From the NCBI GenBank assembly GCA_030762175.1, contig CM060840.1:38242501-38306500 (forward strand): DNA of 64,000 nt. Direction: 5' to 3'. The position numbers and the translations under genes are program-made. The notes beneath the pieces are model-generated. The model saw only the letters and a program-made list of their open reading frames with translations. It made no database searches and was not told where the DNA came from. Origin of the DNA: Metallyticus violacea (taxonomy: Eukaryota; Arthropoda; Insecta; Mantodea; Metallyticidae). This document shows, piece by piece, positions 46,031 to 58,337 of the stretch. Within the stretch, counting starts at the first letter, position 1, and the number at the start of each line of letters is the position of its first letter.

Positions 46031-49000
46031 CCAGTAGCATTGTCACTTTCATACCCAAGTTACGTTCGTGTAACATTTCACTAAATTAGGTCCACTGTTT
46101 TGAAAGTGATATGTGAAAATCGGACCGAGAACGGGTGAAATATGCCTATAAATTTGCTCATGAAAAATAAAAATTACTTCGAATCAAAACTAACAGCAAA
46201 ACACCTTGCAGCTATCTCATTGGCACAAAATGTAAACTCAGTAGTTCAAATTGTTTCGCAGAAAAAACTGTTGTATAATAAATACTAGTATATAGGGATA
46301 TATATGATTGTGAAAGCTGACTTTTTCATTTACAGTTTATTTTATTAGGAAATTAATAGTTTTAATAAACTTACAGCATACTTAATTTATATGCGTATAC
46401 TTTTCTTATAAATAATAATATTTCATATTTGAAAGTTCATCTTCAATTCTGTGTCACATTTCTCAAAATTTACTGCCATATTTTCAGCCGCGTTACATGC
46501 TCTAATTAAAAAAAATACACAAATAAATAAAATAATTGTAATTGACTACAATAAAAGCATATGCTGAAAATAAATTATTTAATGGAATCAATTACTGCTT
46601 AAACCTCTCCATCGAATGCATATGTTTTAGCAAAGAGAAAATTGAGCCTGTTTCTTGAAACTGCTTCTTAAGAAATCCAGTAAGTTACCTAAAAAAAATC
46701 GCCTTTTGCTTAGTCAACTACACGAACACATCAGAAACATCAAACAAGTGACCGAAAGGGCATACAGACAGCCTGTTATTAATGAGTACGTTTTGACAGT
46801 AACTCATTTTCGTCCTTTCACCTCTCCTCTGGTTACTTTTTGCTTTCTTCTGGATTTCTTATTTTTGTTTTAGAATTTCCTCCCCCTCATCCTGTACATC
46901 CATACAGTCACTTCCAAATCGCCGCGAGTTTTGTTAGTGGAATAGCAAAAGGTTTTTAATGCTCATGATATATCACTATCTCTTAAGTAAGCTGTTTCAC
47001 CACAATTTGTTGCATTTGGTTTGCCACTTTATTACAGAGGTAAAGTTTGCAGTTAGAGATTAAATTTAGGTTAGTACTCTATTTTATCACATCGATAATT
47101 ACTGTCGTTACGTTTACATTCTCAATTAAACTTTACTCGTATTTTCATTGTTTCCCTTATATATACCGTGCAACAAAGTTGCTCTTTTCATTATGAACAA
47201 ATTTTATTAGTTGTATTGCATATTAATATTATTTATTCCCCCTTATTAATAGCTTGAAAGTATATCTTCTCTAGAGATATTATTAAATAAAAATTATATA
47301 TATATATATACCTTAAGCAGGTGAGAGAATAATTTGTCCTTTAGTCATTGTGTAGTCACATAATGTTTTAACGTTTGTGTTTTTCTTTTATTTTTAATGA
47401 ACTGATGGTTGCTGAAAGCTCAGAGAGAGATATTGATATAGAGTGACATTTGAATAAGTTTTAATTTAGGTTAGATGAGCTTAGAGAGAGAAGATCGTAA
47501 TTAAAGTATCTGGACATTTATTAAATATAAAAATATTTGGAGGGTAAAAGATGTAATTTATTTAGCTGAAACTAATTTTTACATTTAAACTGTTGGAACT
47601 AAATGGCCTTTAAAATAAATTGTAGCTTGTAACGTTCTTTCACTGATTCTCAGAGTACGAGACTGTAGATGGGCTGGTATATCCCTTACCTTATGAAAAA
47701 TCTGTTCGATCGCACTGCTGTGAAGAACAATGTAGAATGACGTTAACAATTGAAGTTTCTGCAAATACATCAAAATTGTTTAGAGCAGATGTAATAATGG
47801 GTCTTGTAAATTTAAATTATAACCAAAAGCCATGCTATACTTCAGTAATAGTTTTATATTTATAATGAACTAATGTAGCTTTTGGAACAATTAAATTCCT
47901 CTTTGTTTTGAAAATAACAGATTCTAGCTTTAATGAGGAAAAAATAATAAAAGTTCATAAACATATGCTTCTTGTAAACAATTTCTCTTTTATAATTGCT
48001 GTGGTAGGTAGCAAGTATTAATTCTATGCCATATATTGTTCTATAGTGAATTAATAATAATGGTAAGAGAGGTGGAGTTTTTAAATGAAATGAAAGCAGG
48101 TTGTATAGTTTACATGCTTCTGTGGGCACTTTCTATTCTTTAGCTCTAAACTCTCTCACAGGACTAGAGAAATAAAGAGGAAGGCATCTAGTTATCAGTC
48201 CTTTCATTAGAGGTTGGAAGTGTATGCTACCTATCAGCGTCAGGTTATCCGATCATGCAACCGACACCACAAATTCTAGCATAGTTCTTCCCAGCTCGAG
48301 TATTTTGGGTACCACTCCATAGCATGTTCAACGTTGAGCTGCAGAATTACAGCGCCCTCCGAGTGAAATGCATTCTGACGGTCCCTGCATCTCCCTCCGT
48401 TCCTTTGAGTTTATTAAACGAAGATAGGACAAGAACTATCAGAAGCTGAACAGTACAGAGCACTAGTACTCGCTCCAGAGAGTGGCCTGAGCTTGTTGGT
48501 TAAGTTCAATCTTCTATTTGTTTAATTCTTGTTGAGCATCATTCACGGTGGCCGAAAGTTTTGCAAATCGCTGTTTATTCGAGGCATAAGTAGAGTATAA
48601 TAGTTTTATTTTTGTGCGGTCGTTTTCTTCAGTTAAATATTTTTACTTTCACCATCAAATAAAGGGCATACGGTTGAAGTCAGCGGCGGTTTGCGGCAGC
48701 ATAAACCAGGGGTGCACACTTTTACTAGTGCTACTGCTACTGGTGAACATTGATTGCAAGGTTACGGAGTCTTAATAACTAAAATCAATGCTCACATATG
48801 CATGGCTGAATACACACACAACACACAGAGAGAGAGGTGGGGTAGTTTAATAAAAACATCATAGTAACTAATCTATCGATGAACCTTTGTTTAAGATCTG
48901 GAATCTGCAGGATGAAATCTGTCTTTACAGAAAGTATTCTACACTTCCTGTGTTTTGAAATCACTATTTGACTTAAATTAATAGTTGTATTGATCTACGC

Positions 49001-51278
49001 AGATTTTTAGCTTCCATTTTCTCTTCCAATGTATGCAAAGAAAGACTTGGCATTTAAGCTTTCTATAGTGTTCATTTTGTTTACATTCAGTTAATACAAA
49101 ACGAAATAAAGAAATTACTTCACGAATTTACACGAAACTCACTAGTCTGCCATTCAGCAATAGTGTACTGCTAATCAAACCATAATATAAAGAGATACTT
49201 TTATATTATATCCAAATATGTGATTGTTGTTGCTGGAGTATGTCTGCATATAATATTGTTTGATACTGAAATGACTTATTTTTTCCGATGTTTATTGTAT
49301 ATGACTGTGTTTTCCCAATAATAGTATAAATATCTAATAGCTTTTAAAATACAACTTTGTAAAGCAACAACTATCAATCATATAAAACTGAAGGATTTCG
49401 TGAGAAGGTATCCGAAAAGTGACGTTTCTGGTTGCATGCACATAATGATTCTTGTGGGCAAGGGTCTACTTCTCGGTCTAAATACTCCACAAATTTTCCG
49501 AGACATTAGGTTGTAGGGAGTCTCAAACCAACTACCCTACAGGAAATAACCGAAAATACAAATACAGAAGTCCCCTATATACGATTTATGCATAAAAACG
49601 CATTAAGCAATAGTTATAGGAAATTAAACGTTGCAGGGTAGTGCACACCAGCAACTCCGTAGAGAAGCAGTCCCTGGTACGTATACAGATGGATGAAGTA
49701 TAATATTACATCTTATTCTAGGAAATAGCAAATGAATAAAAACCAGTTTTATTCAATTCAGCAGGGAATTAAGCAATTTCAGAGATCTTAGAGAAAATTA
49801 ATAAAATCTCTTCAATAGGAAAGTGAACAGCAGTTAATGCGGAGAGTGAAATAACTTCAGATGCACATTAAAATTACGCCTGAACCATAATTTCACAATA
49901 AAAATGGTTACTTTATAAACTTGCAGGAAAACCGAATGTGAATCATAAGTTCTGTAAAAGGAAACTACAGAAATCGAACATAGTAGAATTGCAGATGGAA
50001 TGGAGAAAATTATAAAAGTGGAAACAAAACATTTTCCATAAATATTAAATATACATCAAATATTTCAATTACATCAAGTCTCATAAACTCTGAAACCTCT
50101 ATGGCCAAGCAAAGAAGAGCTGACATTCGTTTTCATGTTGACCATGACTGGCATGTAATCATAAAAAAAATGATTGTATTTAGTCTGTTTTCCTAAAGGG
50201 ATTTCATACTATTAGAGTAATGAGTGTAATAAATAGAACATCCTTTATTATTGTTAAATATGATATTCTTAAGTTTTAAAAGAACATACTGTTGGGGAAA
50301 AAATGAAAAAAAAATATGCATTATTTATCACGTATTTAATTCATAGAGACTGCAGGTAAGACGTTAATTTGTTTCCTTGCAAAAAGTGAGGCAAACATGA
50401 CAAGTTTACACTGAACAATTTAGCGTGACTTGCAGGGGCAAGCTCTGTTGCATTGATTAATGCAGATACAGCGCGAAGGCGTTGATTATACGACCACAGC
50501 GGTAGCTAGCGATGCCCCTGTCTCGTTAACAGTTTTATGATCCCGCGCACATAAGTTGCTACAAGTTTTCTAACTTTCGCATAACTTCATTTCTGGCCGG
50601 GGAGGAGAGCAGACTCCACGGAATTAAGTTACCTATTACACCTTGACTCTTGAGAACAAGGAAGGCAACGCCTCAGCACGTCGAGGGTTAATGTTTACAT
50701 TAACTTGGGCCTGTCAGCGGGGCCTTCCCCTGTCTTGACAAGTGCTCGTCTTGAAGACCAATGACCGGGGCTAAGCTATAACCAGAGGCGTGCTTTTTTT
50801 TTATACTGGCCCTTGGAATGTATGCATCTGGGTAGGAAGCAAAATGAAGTGGTAATTATCTAAACAAGAGAATCTGGACAGAACTCCGGCACCAACCATC
50901 ACCAGACCGAGAGAAATAAATACAGGTTGGGAAACAGGAGGTTTTATCTACAAAAAACATAACTTCGTGCAGGTAAATAATCAAAGTCATTTAGTAAAAA
51001 AATTATATAATATAAAAAGCTCCTAAAAGTTTGTAATTAAAATTTCATTTATTATATTCGAATTATGATGCAGAAAGGACATATATAATAAATATTTAGA
51101 TTTTCAGCAGGTATAAAATTTTATAAACTATTACTATTTCGAAATACTCATATAAAATTTATATGTAAGTTTCTCAAAAAATAGCTCTGATATTCAACAC
51201 ATCTACACAGTTATTGTTAGTTTTATTTATTCTACATGCATCCTTTCTGTTTGCTGTAAATTTTCAAATTTAGAATTG
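46031..51278. other. Gene-free stretch with GC-richer patches
   Basis: A (TA)n tract lies at about 47294-47312. Positions about 48190-48490 and 50420-50800 are markedly less AT-rich; the second has dispersed inverted motifs (AGGGGCAAGC and GATGCCCCTG). Neither shows an open frame with a known domain. The rest holds nothing recognised. Confidence 0.4.
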
Positions 51279-51298
51279 AAAAAAAAAAAAAAAAAAAA
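51279..51298. repeat. Poly-A run
   Basis: About 20 A residues. It could be an old retroposon tail, but no body is recognised upstream. Confidence 0.85.
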
Positions 51299-51755
51299 CG
51301 TACTGAAAGGAGCAACATTGCTGCTGGGAAATACAATTGCTCAAAGCAATTAGGAGTTCAGGTAAAACCATTTAGGGAAAACGAAAAAATGCGAACATTT
51401 CAGTATATTTAATTGCTTGTTTCTCTCACATGTCATATAAAATTAATTTGCTGTTTTACGAGTACTTGATTCAACTTTTACATGGGATTAAACAGTAGAA
51501 GGCAACATGTATATAAACGAAACATATAAAAAACAAAGTCGTAATTAGTGATGGAATATTTGCTACTATGAACGTGAAGTTGTCTCAATGGTACTGTAGC
51601 TGACCCTGAATTCTGGCTAGTGTGTTATCGTTGTTTAGCAGCAGGTTTCTGCACTGACGCTACAAACGTCATATAGCCTAGCTCGCGTCAGACTTAGGCT
51701 GATGTCTTGCTAGCGAAGGAATTGTTCCATATGCAGTCATGGTAACCGCAGCTCT

Positions 51756-52060
51756 TTAGTATGGGATTGGTCTCCATGCACTTGCACAGACTCTATAACA
51801 ATATTCATGAATTCCTAGGAGGCGTGTTCCATATTGCGTAAGGGCTGTCTCAAGTTCTGGACGAATTGAGAGAAGTGCAACCCTAGTTGCAATTTGTCTG
51901 TTAAGTGTACCCAGATTATACTCAATTCGATTTAAGTTCGGTGAACACCTAGCCACTGCATTTGTTCTGTATCCTGTGTCATGCACTAATTGAATTCTGT
52001 GCGGACGAACATTATCGTCCCAATAACTGCAACACATGGTACGACAAAACGCCGGAGGAT
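51756..52060 (-). pseudogene. Tc1-like transposase C-terminal remnant
   Basis: The 93-codon reverse frame ending at 51756 contains WDDNVRPHRIQLVHDTGY, the second catalytic block of Tc1-like transposases (M-DDN-A-RPH-RA). This is followed by CSPNLNRIEYNLGTLNRQIA, the degraded third block (SPDLNPIEHVWDxLGRQIA). The third acidic Asp is Asn here. The tail continues to an LLGIHEYCYRVCASAWRPI segment that aligns with the usual end. The frame begins at about 52037 with CCSYWDDN; the first catalytic Asp and DNA-binding part are missing. No terminal repeats were found. Confidence 0.8.
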
Positions 52061-53179
52061 TTTCTCTCTGTTATCTTAGAGTCGTTAATCTGCTATTTTA
52101 GATGATATGTAATTTTATGTTCCCCCATTGCTGATTATTGTTCACCACCACCACTACTATCGGAATATTTATCGCACAAAGACGGGGTTACTTTTCATTT
52201 CCCGTTCCCTTCACATGAGATTTACACCGCTCTCCATAAGAGAACAAAACTCAACTCCATTCTGTATGTTTTCATTTACGTGGTTTCTACGAGCTCTAAG
52301 GTGTGCTGTTAATGGGATACACCACATGGATCTACTGACATAGCAGGCGATTGTGGACAGTTTGAGACTACTCTCTGCATCTTGTTCTTTGAAGAAAGAG
52401 TACGTTGCAACTTGTTGCTTACTGCCACAGATTGCGACAGGCTGTTGACAACGGTTGTCTTTTGCTATAGTTGCTCAACGTAGAACTTGTCTGGCCTTCT
52501 TCGAACACATTTCTTGTGGTCAACCGAGTCCTGCATTATGGAACATTATAATGGATGCGCTACCTATTGCTGAGTTTATCTAACTTTCTTTCCATGTCAT
52601 CGATAACGGCAAAATGCGCTGTTATTGAAACATTGTACAACCGATAGATACCTTACATGCTTTAACACTCAGTGACTGATTAGTATAGAGACCATATCTC
52701 TCAAGCTCCTGGCTCATTACCTTTTGCATCCACCAATCACATCATCAAGTGTCAATGTAAATATAGTTTTACTTCTTTCCACTTCATGGAGTAGTAGAAT
52801 ACGGTTGTTGCTGACAACACATTGAACTAGGATATATTCCATCATCCTCTAACTGTTTTGAATAGGGTATTTATTAATATTATATCTGAAGATGTAATAA
52901 ATGGAAATATAATCGAACTATTTAAGCTGTTTCTGATAAGTAATTAACAGCTTATTTTTCTCCTTTTTGTCTTCGTGAGTTTGTGGAAGATAAGATGAAT
53001 AAAAAATTGTAAATTTCTCTTTATTTATCACTCTCTCAAGAATGCGGATAGAAAGTTTTCAACTGTTTTTACCTTTTTATATATATTGTAAAAGTAACTG
53101 CAACTAAGGTTAGAATTAAAACACAGTGTTTCATAATCAAATGCATTTGCGCCTTGTGTTGGTAATATATCAGTATATG

Positions 53180-53184
<5 letters not shown>
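52061..53184. other. Gene-free stretch
   Basis: Nothing recognised. Fairly balanced composition at 52300-52760. Confidence 0.45.

Positions 53185-53213
<29 letters not shown>
53185..53213. repeat. (TA)n microsatellite
   Basis: About 14 TA units. Confidence 0.9.
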
Positions 53214-53216
<3 letters not shown>

Positions 53217-53569
53217 TCCATCAATAGTTACAGGTAGTTTGGAATAATTCAAACCTTATTAGGCTAAGCACATACTGCCAAATACCATATTTGGGTATAT
53301 TCGTTCCTGGTATGTAAGCCCTCTTACATCTTATGTACCACTATTTGGTAACTTCCTCTTTTTCTTTCGCTGTATTAAACCTCCTTCGTTTTACGAATTA
53401 CACACCAATGCCCGGGTCAGTTGCCTGTCGGGGAGCTTTTACTCTAGATGCGCCTAGAGTACACGTGCACACTGAGGAGCTCGCTAAATGGATGGTCAGT
53501 CCTATGTCAGGGTTGCTTCGATCACATTACAAACACAGAAGACGCAGATAGCTGGATTGAAGATGTGTG

Positions 53570-53728
53570 ATGAGCAGAATTCGGGTATAGAAATATTAAT
53601 CCCGCTCTTTCTCTAAACGGACTGACAAAAACCATAAAATAAACCTCAGTCAAGTTAGACGGCGGTAGGAATTGAACTTAGGACCTCTCGAATACAAATC
53701 CTAAGCGTTACTACCAAAGTAAACTCTT
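53570..53728 (-). mobile_element. tRNA-derived SINE, reverse strand
   Basis: Reverse strand: TGGTAGTAACGCTTAGGATT as box A, AAGTTCAATTCCTACC as box B (about 53655-53672), then a body with TTGACTGAGGTTTATTTTAT and GTCAGTCCGTTTAGAG. The GACTGAGGTTT..TGGTTTT layout after the tRNA head is familiar from insect SINEs. The 3' end is not well defined. Confidence 0.6.
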
Positions 53729-53799
53729 TCGATAAATCACTTATCAGTTCACGTTTATTTTTTGTCTCCTCTACAAAATATTTCATTGTTGCTTATATA

Positions 53800-53935
53800 T
53801 CTATGGGATATATAAAGAATACATTTCAATAGATTATTTCCTACATTGGAGTAAGTAATAAATTATCTTCTATGGGATATATTAATAATAACATTTTAAT
53901 AAATTGTTTCCTACATTGAAGTAATAGTAAATTAT
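53800..53935. repeat. Two-copy tandem repeat, period 69 bp
   Basis: Units 53800-53868 and 53869-53935 share TCTATGGGATATAT, ATTTCCTACATTG(G/A)AGTAA and AATTAT. They are about 80% similar by eye. Confidence 0.75.
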
Positions 53936-55034
53936 TCGCAATTAGTTGGGGTTACTGAATTATTTTGGGCAGGAAGCACTGCGAGACATCATCGAAAAAA
54001 AAATATCTGCATTTGTCATTTTTCCTCTCTAAATATGGGTACTGAAGAAACAATATCCGTACAAAAGATGATGATAAGAAAACAATTGTAGCGGCCTCTG
54101 CGATCCAGACACATACACGTCCGTCAAATTAACAAAATAACGAGGATGTGTATTTAATTCTTCTTTGGATTTAATTATCAGCGATTATCCTCAGCCAAAC
54201 AAAAATATTGAAATTGTCTGGTGCTTTGGTTTCTGGGTATATACTCTGAGAATGTAAAATAATGTGTTGCTCACATTCATCATTTCTGAAAATTGCAACA
54301 TTTGTGACGATTTTTTAGACTTCAGAAACACAAGGTCATATTAAATATCACAAACAAGACTCATTGGCACATAACATTTCTTCACAGAGGGCAATAAGGT
54401 AGAAGAAACTCATTCCGGTCTTCTAGACATACCTAGCAAAAGTAACATGCAGTAGAATTTTTGTTTACGTACGTTCAAAACTAATATTTAATAAACAATA
54501 AATGGAAAAGGAATGAAAGCTATCCTAGCACCTAAATACGTTCTCTGAAAAGGAGGCAATCATCAATTCATCCTGCAATTGATCTCTGTAAAATATGTAG
54601 AAGCTCTAATAGTAAACATTTGAGGAAGTCATTGCTAAGCAAATAAATTAATCAAAAGTTAATCCTTTAGAACTGGAGAACAAAGAAAAATAAAAGAGAC
54701 AAACGAATAAGGGGTGAATAGATAACAAATTAACGTGCTTATTAACAATCCCCAGATGTCAACAACGTGTGGACTAAAATCTTTATTGAATACAGGAGGT
54801 CAATACATTTTTTCTGCCTGTCTGTGCAGAATATGGGACTCCCCTTGTGTGGTTTCCGCGACAGCTGCAGAGGTCACTTCCAGAGGGGAAACATATTCCC
54901 TAAGGAGAAGGGGAGCATCGGGATATTTGAACTTTCCCTTCCCTTCTCGAGTTTCCAATAGCAGTTTATTTCTGACTTCCGCAACGCGACGGAACTTATA
55001 ATCATTTTAATGGTGATGCTATAGCGCCACATGT
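53936..55034. other. Gene-free stretch
   Basis: Forward frames at 54735-55001 overlap each other and have no known domain. Confidence 0.45.
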
Positions 55035-55310
55035 AGGCTGTTGGCGCCTGACTTGGTGGTTTATTGATAACCATATTTGCCTCTTAGAGCCAAGGTCGCA
55101 GGTCCAAACCCGACCAGATCGATCGAGTTTTTCTGGGTAAAAATCCCAAGTATGGCTTCCTTCGGAAGGAAAGTAAACCCATTAGTACCGTGTCATACAT
55201 TTACCACACATAAAAGAACCTCAAGCCTGAAATATGAGGCCTTTGAGCAAAATTTATCGGCCGTTTCCGTTGATTAAATGACCAAAGACCTTAAAGAGCG
55301 TTCATAAATA
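55035..55310 (+). mobile_element. tRNA-derived SINE
   Basis: The head contains AAGGTCGCAGGTCCAAACCC as box B (about 55090-55109). The body has GGGTAAAAATCCCAAG, GGCTTCCTTCGGAAGGAAAG, CCGTGTCATACATTTACCAC, CATAAAAGAACCTCAAGCC and a final GCAAAATTTATCGGCCG. This central block is a widespread arthropod SINE body as far as I recall. The reading frame on top of it is a shadow. Confidence 0.72.
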
Positions 55311-55890
55311 TGTCGGGAAGAATGGCCATGACGGGGTGAAGAGCCAACTTCTGTTCTAGAGTCCATGCACTAGATTTTAAAGGTCGAGCAGACCTAATAA
55401 TTAAACATCTACATTTAATATTAATGTTAATGTTGGATGAAACAATGTCTGTTTCATATGAATTTAATTAGAAGTTCAATCTCGGCAACATTGTTGGTAT
55501 TATACAGAAATATATTTTGTACTAATCACGTTCTTCTGAAATAAGCATAGTTAAAAATATTTCATAATACATTAACGCTGGCCTTTTGTTTCATACATGC
55601 AACAAACAAACTCTCTGGAGGAGTCTCTTTGGTGTAACAGATGTTTGGACATTCACTTTAATATAAAGTTACTCAGACGGTAGTGTGAGGCTAATAAGAG
55701 AACCTGTACTTTGTGACGTCGTGTTCAATTACACAGCCAGTTATCAGCGAATCCACTTATTCAAATGATTCATCTCGAGCTCCTTATCTGTGGTTCCAGT
55801 AACTGGATGTTAGTACATTCAAACTTATCATAAATGTCATTCAAATGAACGGAACAGATAGTGGATACGTAAGGTTTTTAATTTCTTTTG
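55311..55890. other. Gene-free stretch
   Basis: Nothing recognised. Confidence 0.5.
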
Positions 55891-56395
55891 TGTAAAAGAA
55901 CTGCTTTCATGCTTCACTCTAATGAACAAATAGTCTGCAATACGATACAATGTCACCCTGTTTCAGTTCAGAGGCTGTTCACATCATTATTGCAGAAAAT
56001 CATTGAACCTTCCTTTTTTTTTAAAAAAGTGCGTTCCATGTTCCTGGCCCCTACTTCAACAAGATATTTTCCAGTTAGCCCTGAAGCCAGTAGCTCTGCT
56101 TTATCTGTGGATAATTAAAGGTCTTTTACAAAATCATCCAATTCAGAAATCTAAATCTTTGCGGTTCAGACAGAACAACACAGATCTGTATCCAGTATCA
56201 GAGCATTCTGACAGTTCATGAACAACATTATCCCTTTAATTTTTTGTAAGATTTGTTGGAACTGGCAAATGGTCGTCGTGGAGGACAGTTCCACTGCAGA
56301 TTCAAGATTTGGGTATACATTTTTATGCTTGCTCATTGTGGAGAATTCTTTTATATTCACTGAACAAAAATAACAGTCATTGCTGTGATTTCTCT
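55891..56395 (-). pseudogene. Remnant of a multi-copy arthropod ORF family of unknown function
   Basis: Reading downward from about 56340, the reverse strand gives KNVYPNLESAVELSS, then after a frame change SELDDFVKDL, STDKAELLASGLTGK and a stretch with ARNMERTFLKKKGRFNDFLQ (to about 55990). I recall an uncharacterised, highly repeated arthropod protein with VYPNLPSA near its start and a D-x-V-R-D-L-x-L-x-x-x-x-AELL-x-SRL motif; this resembles its N-terminal part. The family is probably carried by mobile elements, but its biochemical role is unknown to me. The copy has stops, frameshifts and no C-terminal half. The forward frames 55888-56221 are antisense. Confidence 0.5.
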
Positions 56396-56436
56396 GTTCT
56401 CACCAAATCATTGGAACGGTAAATGGCATTCGACCG

Positions 56437-56504
56437 TTTCTTTCTTTCTTTTTTCTTTCTTTTTTTTTTTCTTTCTTTCTTCCCCCCCCCCTTTTTTTTT
56501 TTTT
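56437..56504. repeat. (TTTC)n / poly-C / poly-T low-complexity tract
   Basis: Mixed TTTC units, a C10 run and T runs. Confidence 0.95.
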
Positions 56505-57102
56505 GCATCCAAATCTCTAATTCTGTAAAACAAGGTACATTTTGATCCCTAAGTGCACAGCCAAAATACAACTGGTACAGCTTTTGATGTAGAGGAGTGA
56601 TTGAACGTCTTTGTAATATTGAATGTGAAATACATACGTAGCAAATGTTGGAATGGTTAAGTCATTTTCGGGGCATAATACAAGACAACAAATCAAACGT
56701 ACTGATTTTCCCTTGCGCTTTTCGGGATACACTGTGTTGTGCATCCGCGAACGAAGCTTTATGGTTCGTATCTTATTTGTTTCATGTGTAATATAGGTTG
56801 AGAGGAATAGGGCGAAGTGTCCACTATTATTGAATACATAACTCCTTTAATTGAATACGATATCTGGAAGATACAATGTGTTCTAGTGATTTAAAATGTG
56901 AAAGGGATGCAGAACCGTTTATTTCTGACACACTATTCACTATGTGGGAACACCACGTATTCTACATCATAACTCCTGTAGCAGAAGTGGATGTTGGAAT
57001 GTAGACGAGATATAATTATGCATATGCATGTAAAAATGCGCTTCAACAAAGCGTGCCATGCACAGAAAAGACTGCGGGCGCTCGCGAAAAATAAGGTAAA
57101 TA
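56505..57102. other. Gene-free stretch
   Basis: Nothing recognised. The 75-codon reverse frame at 56517-56744 has no identifiable motif. Confidence 0.5.
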
Positions 57103-58337
57103 CGTGGGTTGGAACTTTAATAGTTGCAACGAGATGGAGTTAATAATTCTCACTTTACTGCATGTAAACCTTATGTTCTTACCCACTTCACAGTAAAGGG
57201 ACTCTCCCTTACGTCGCAAAGCGCATGCGCTGTAGCAAGCGGAAGAGCTACCGATCTAAACTATTGTGTGTTGTGTTTTCGCCATGTTCACAAACATGAA
57301 CAGCGAAGTTGTATGAAGATTCGATGTGCTCGTGATCGTACAGCAAAGCAATGTCATGCAAATCTTGTTGAGGCATGTGGAGAAACGGCGTTACCATAAA
57401 CAGCGGCGCGGTATGTTAGAACATTCAATGGGAGACGTGAAAGCGTAGAAGAAATGGCTCGGCCGGGTCACCCAAGCTTCAGTGAAGAGTTAGCCCCCAA
57501 GAGATAGGATTATTGAATACGATTGTGCTACATATTATAATAAATTATTGTATAAGAATGAGGAAAATTGCATCACAGTGGATTTCTTACAGTTTGGCGG
57601 AAGTGCAGCGATAAATATGATTGACGCCGCCCAAACGCACTTGAAGCGTTATGATCATGATGAGGACGCTTTCTTACGTTATTATTACACTTGATGCGGC
57701 ATGGGCCGGATCGTAAGAACCTCAACTTAAGCGCCAATGCAACGAGTGGGTTCATTACGGATCATCATGCAAAACAAAAGTCCGTCAAAGCTCCACCAAT
57801 GTAAAAGTTATGGTTCTTCTTGTGTTACGATTGTGATGGCATCATTCTAAGCCATACCTTATCACAACGACAGAATGTTACTGCGCAATATTTCCGTCCT
57901 TTTTTGGAGCATAACCTGAGACCAGCTTGCTAAGGAAGCAGTGGCACGTTTTGCAGAAACCTCCTTTTGCAGGACAATGCTCGGGCGTATGTAGCACACG
58001 TGTAGCTCACTGTATCGCCGCTGGAGTTGGAATGTGCTTTTCCAACCACAATATCCATCGGATCTAAGCCCCTGTGATTATAACTTAATCCCGAATATGA
58101 AGGAACCGCTTTGTAGAATTCGATTCAGGCTGTTCCCGAAATTCTGCAGGCATTAGATCGCTCCATCAGAAACATAAATAGAACATAACGCTGCAACAGG
58201 GATACTACGATTTGTACATCGCTAGCAACGAATTATTGACAATGCTGGTGATTAAATTGAAGGAATTTAGCAATTTCAGACATGTATCACTTTTGAATTA
58301 GTAATAAATAGCTGTATTATTAATTTTCCAATCTATG
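57103..58337 (+). mobile_element. mariner-family DNA transposon, full length but inactive
   Basis: The left end CGTGGGTTGGAACTTTAATA and the right end reversed (CATAGATTGGAAAATTAATA) form diverged terminal inverted repeats. TA flanks both ends (57101-57102 and 58338-58339). The size, 1235 bp, is normal for mariner. Confidence 0.78.
57291..58270 (+). pseudogene. mariner transposase pseudogene
   Basis: The start reads HEQRSCMKIRCARDRTAKQC and LVEACGETALPY (57294-57402), the usual N-terminal helix-turn-helix region. A frameshift leads to GRRESVEEMARPGHPSFSEE (57430-57490). Later blocks: LLQDNARAYVAHV (about 57966-58004, the second catalytic block), YPSDLSPCDYNLIPNMKEPL (about 58050-58112, containing the third acidic position), RIRFRLFPKF (to 58145) and NAATGILRFVHR then RIIDNAGD and IEGI up to TAG at 58268. 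The region that should hold the first catalytic Asp (57500-57800) is hard to read. Stops and several frameshifts exclude activity. It is not close to the mariner at 10.7 kb: the motifs and terminal repeats differ. Confidence 0.85.
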
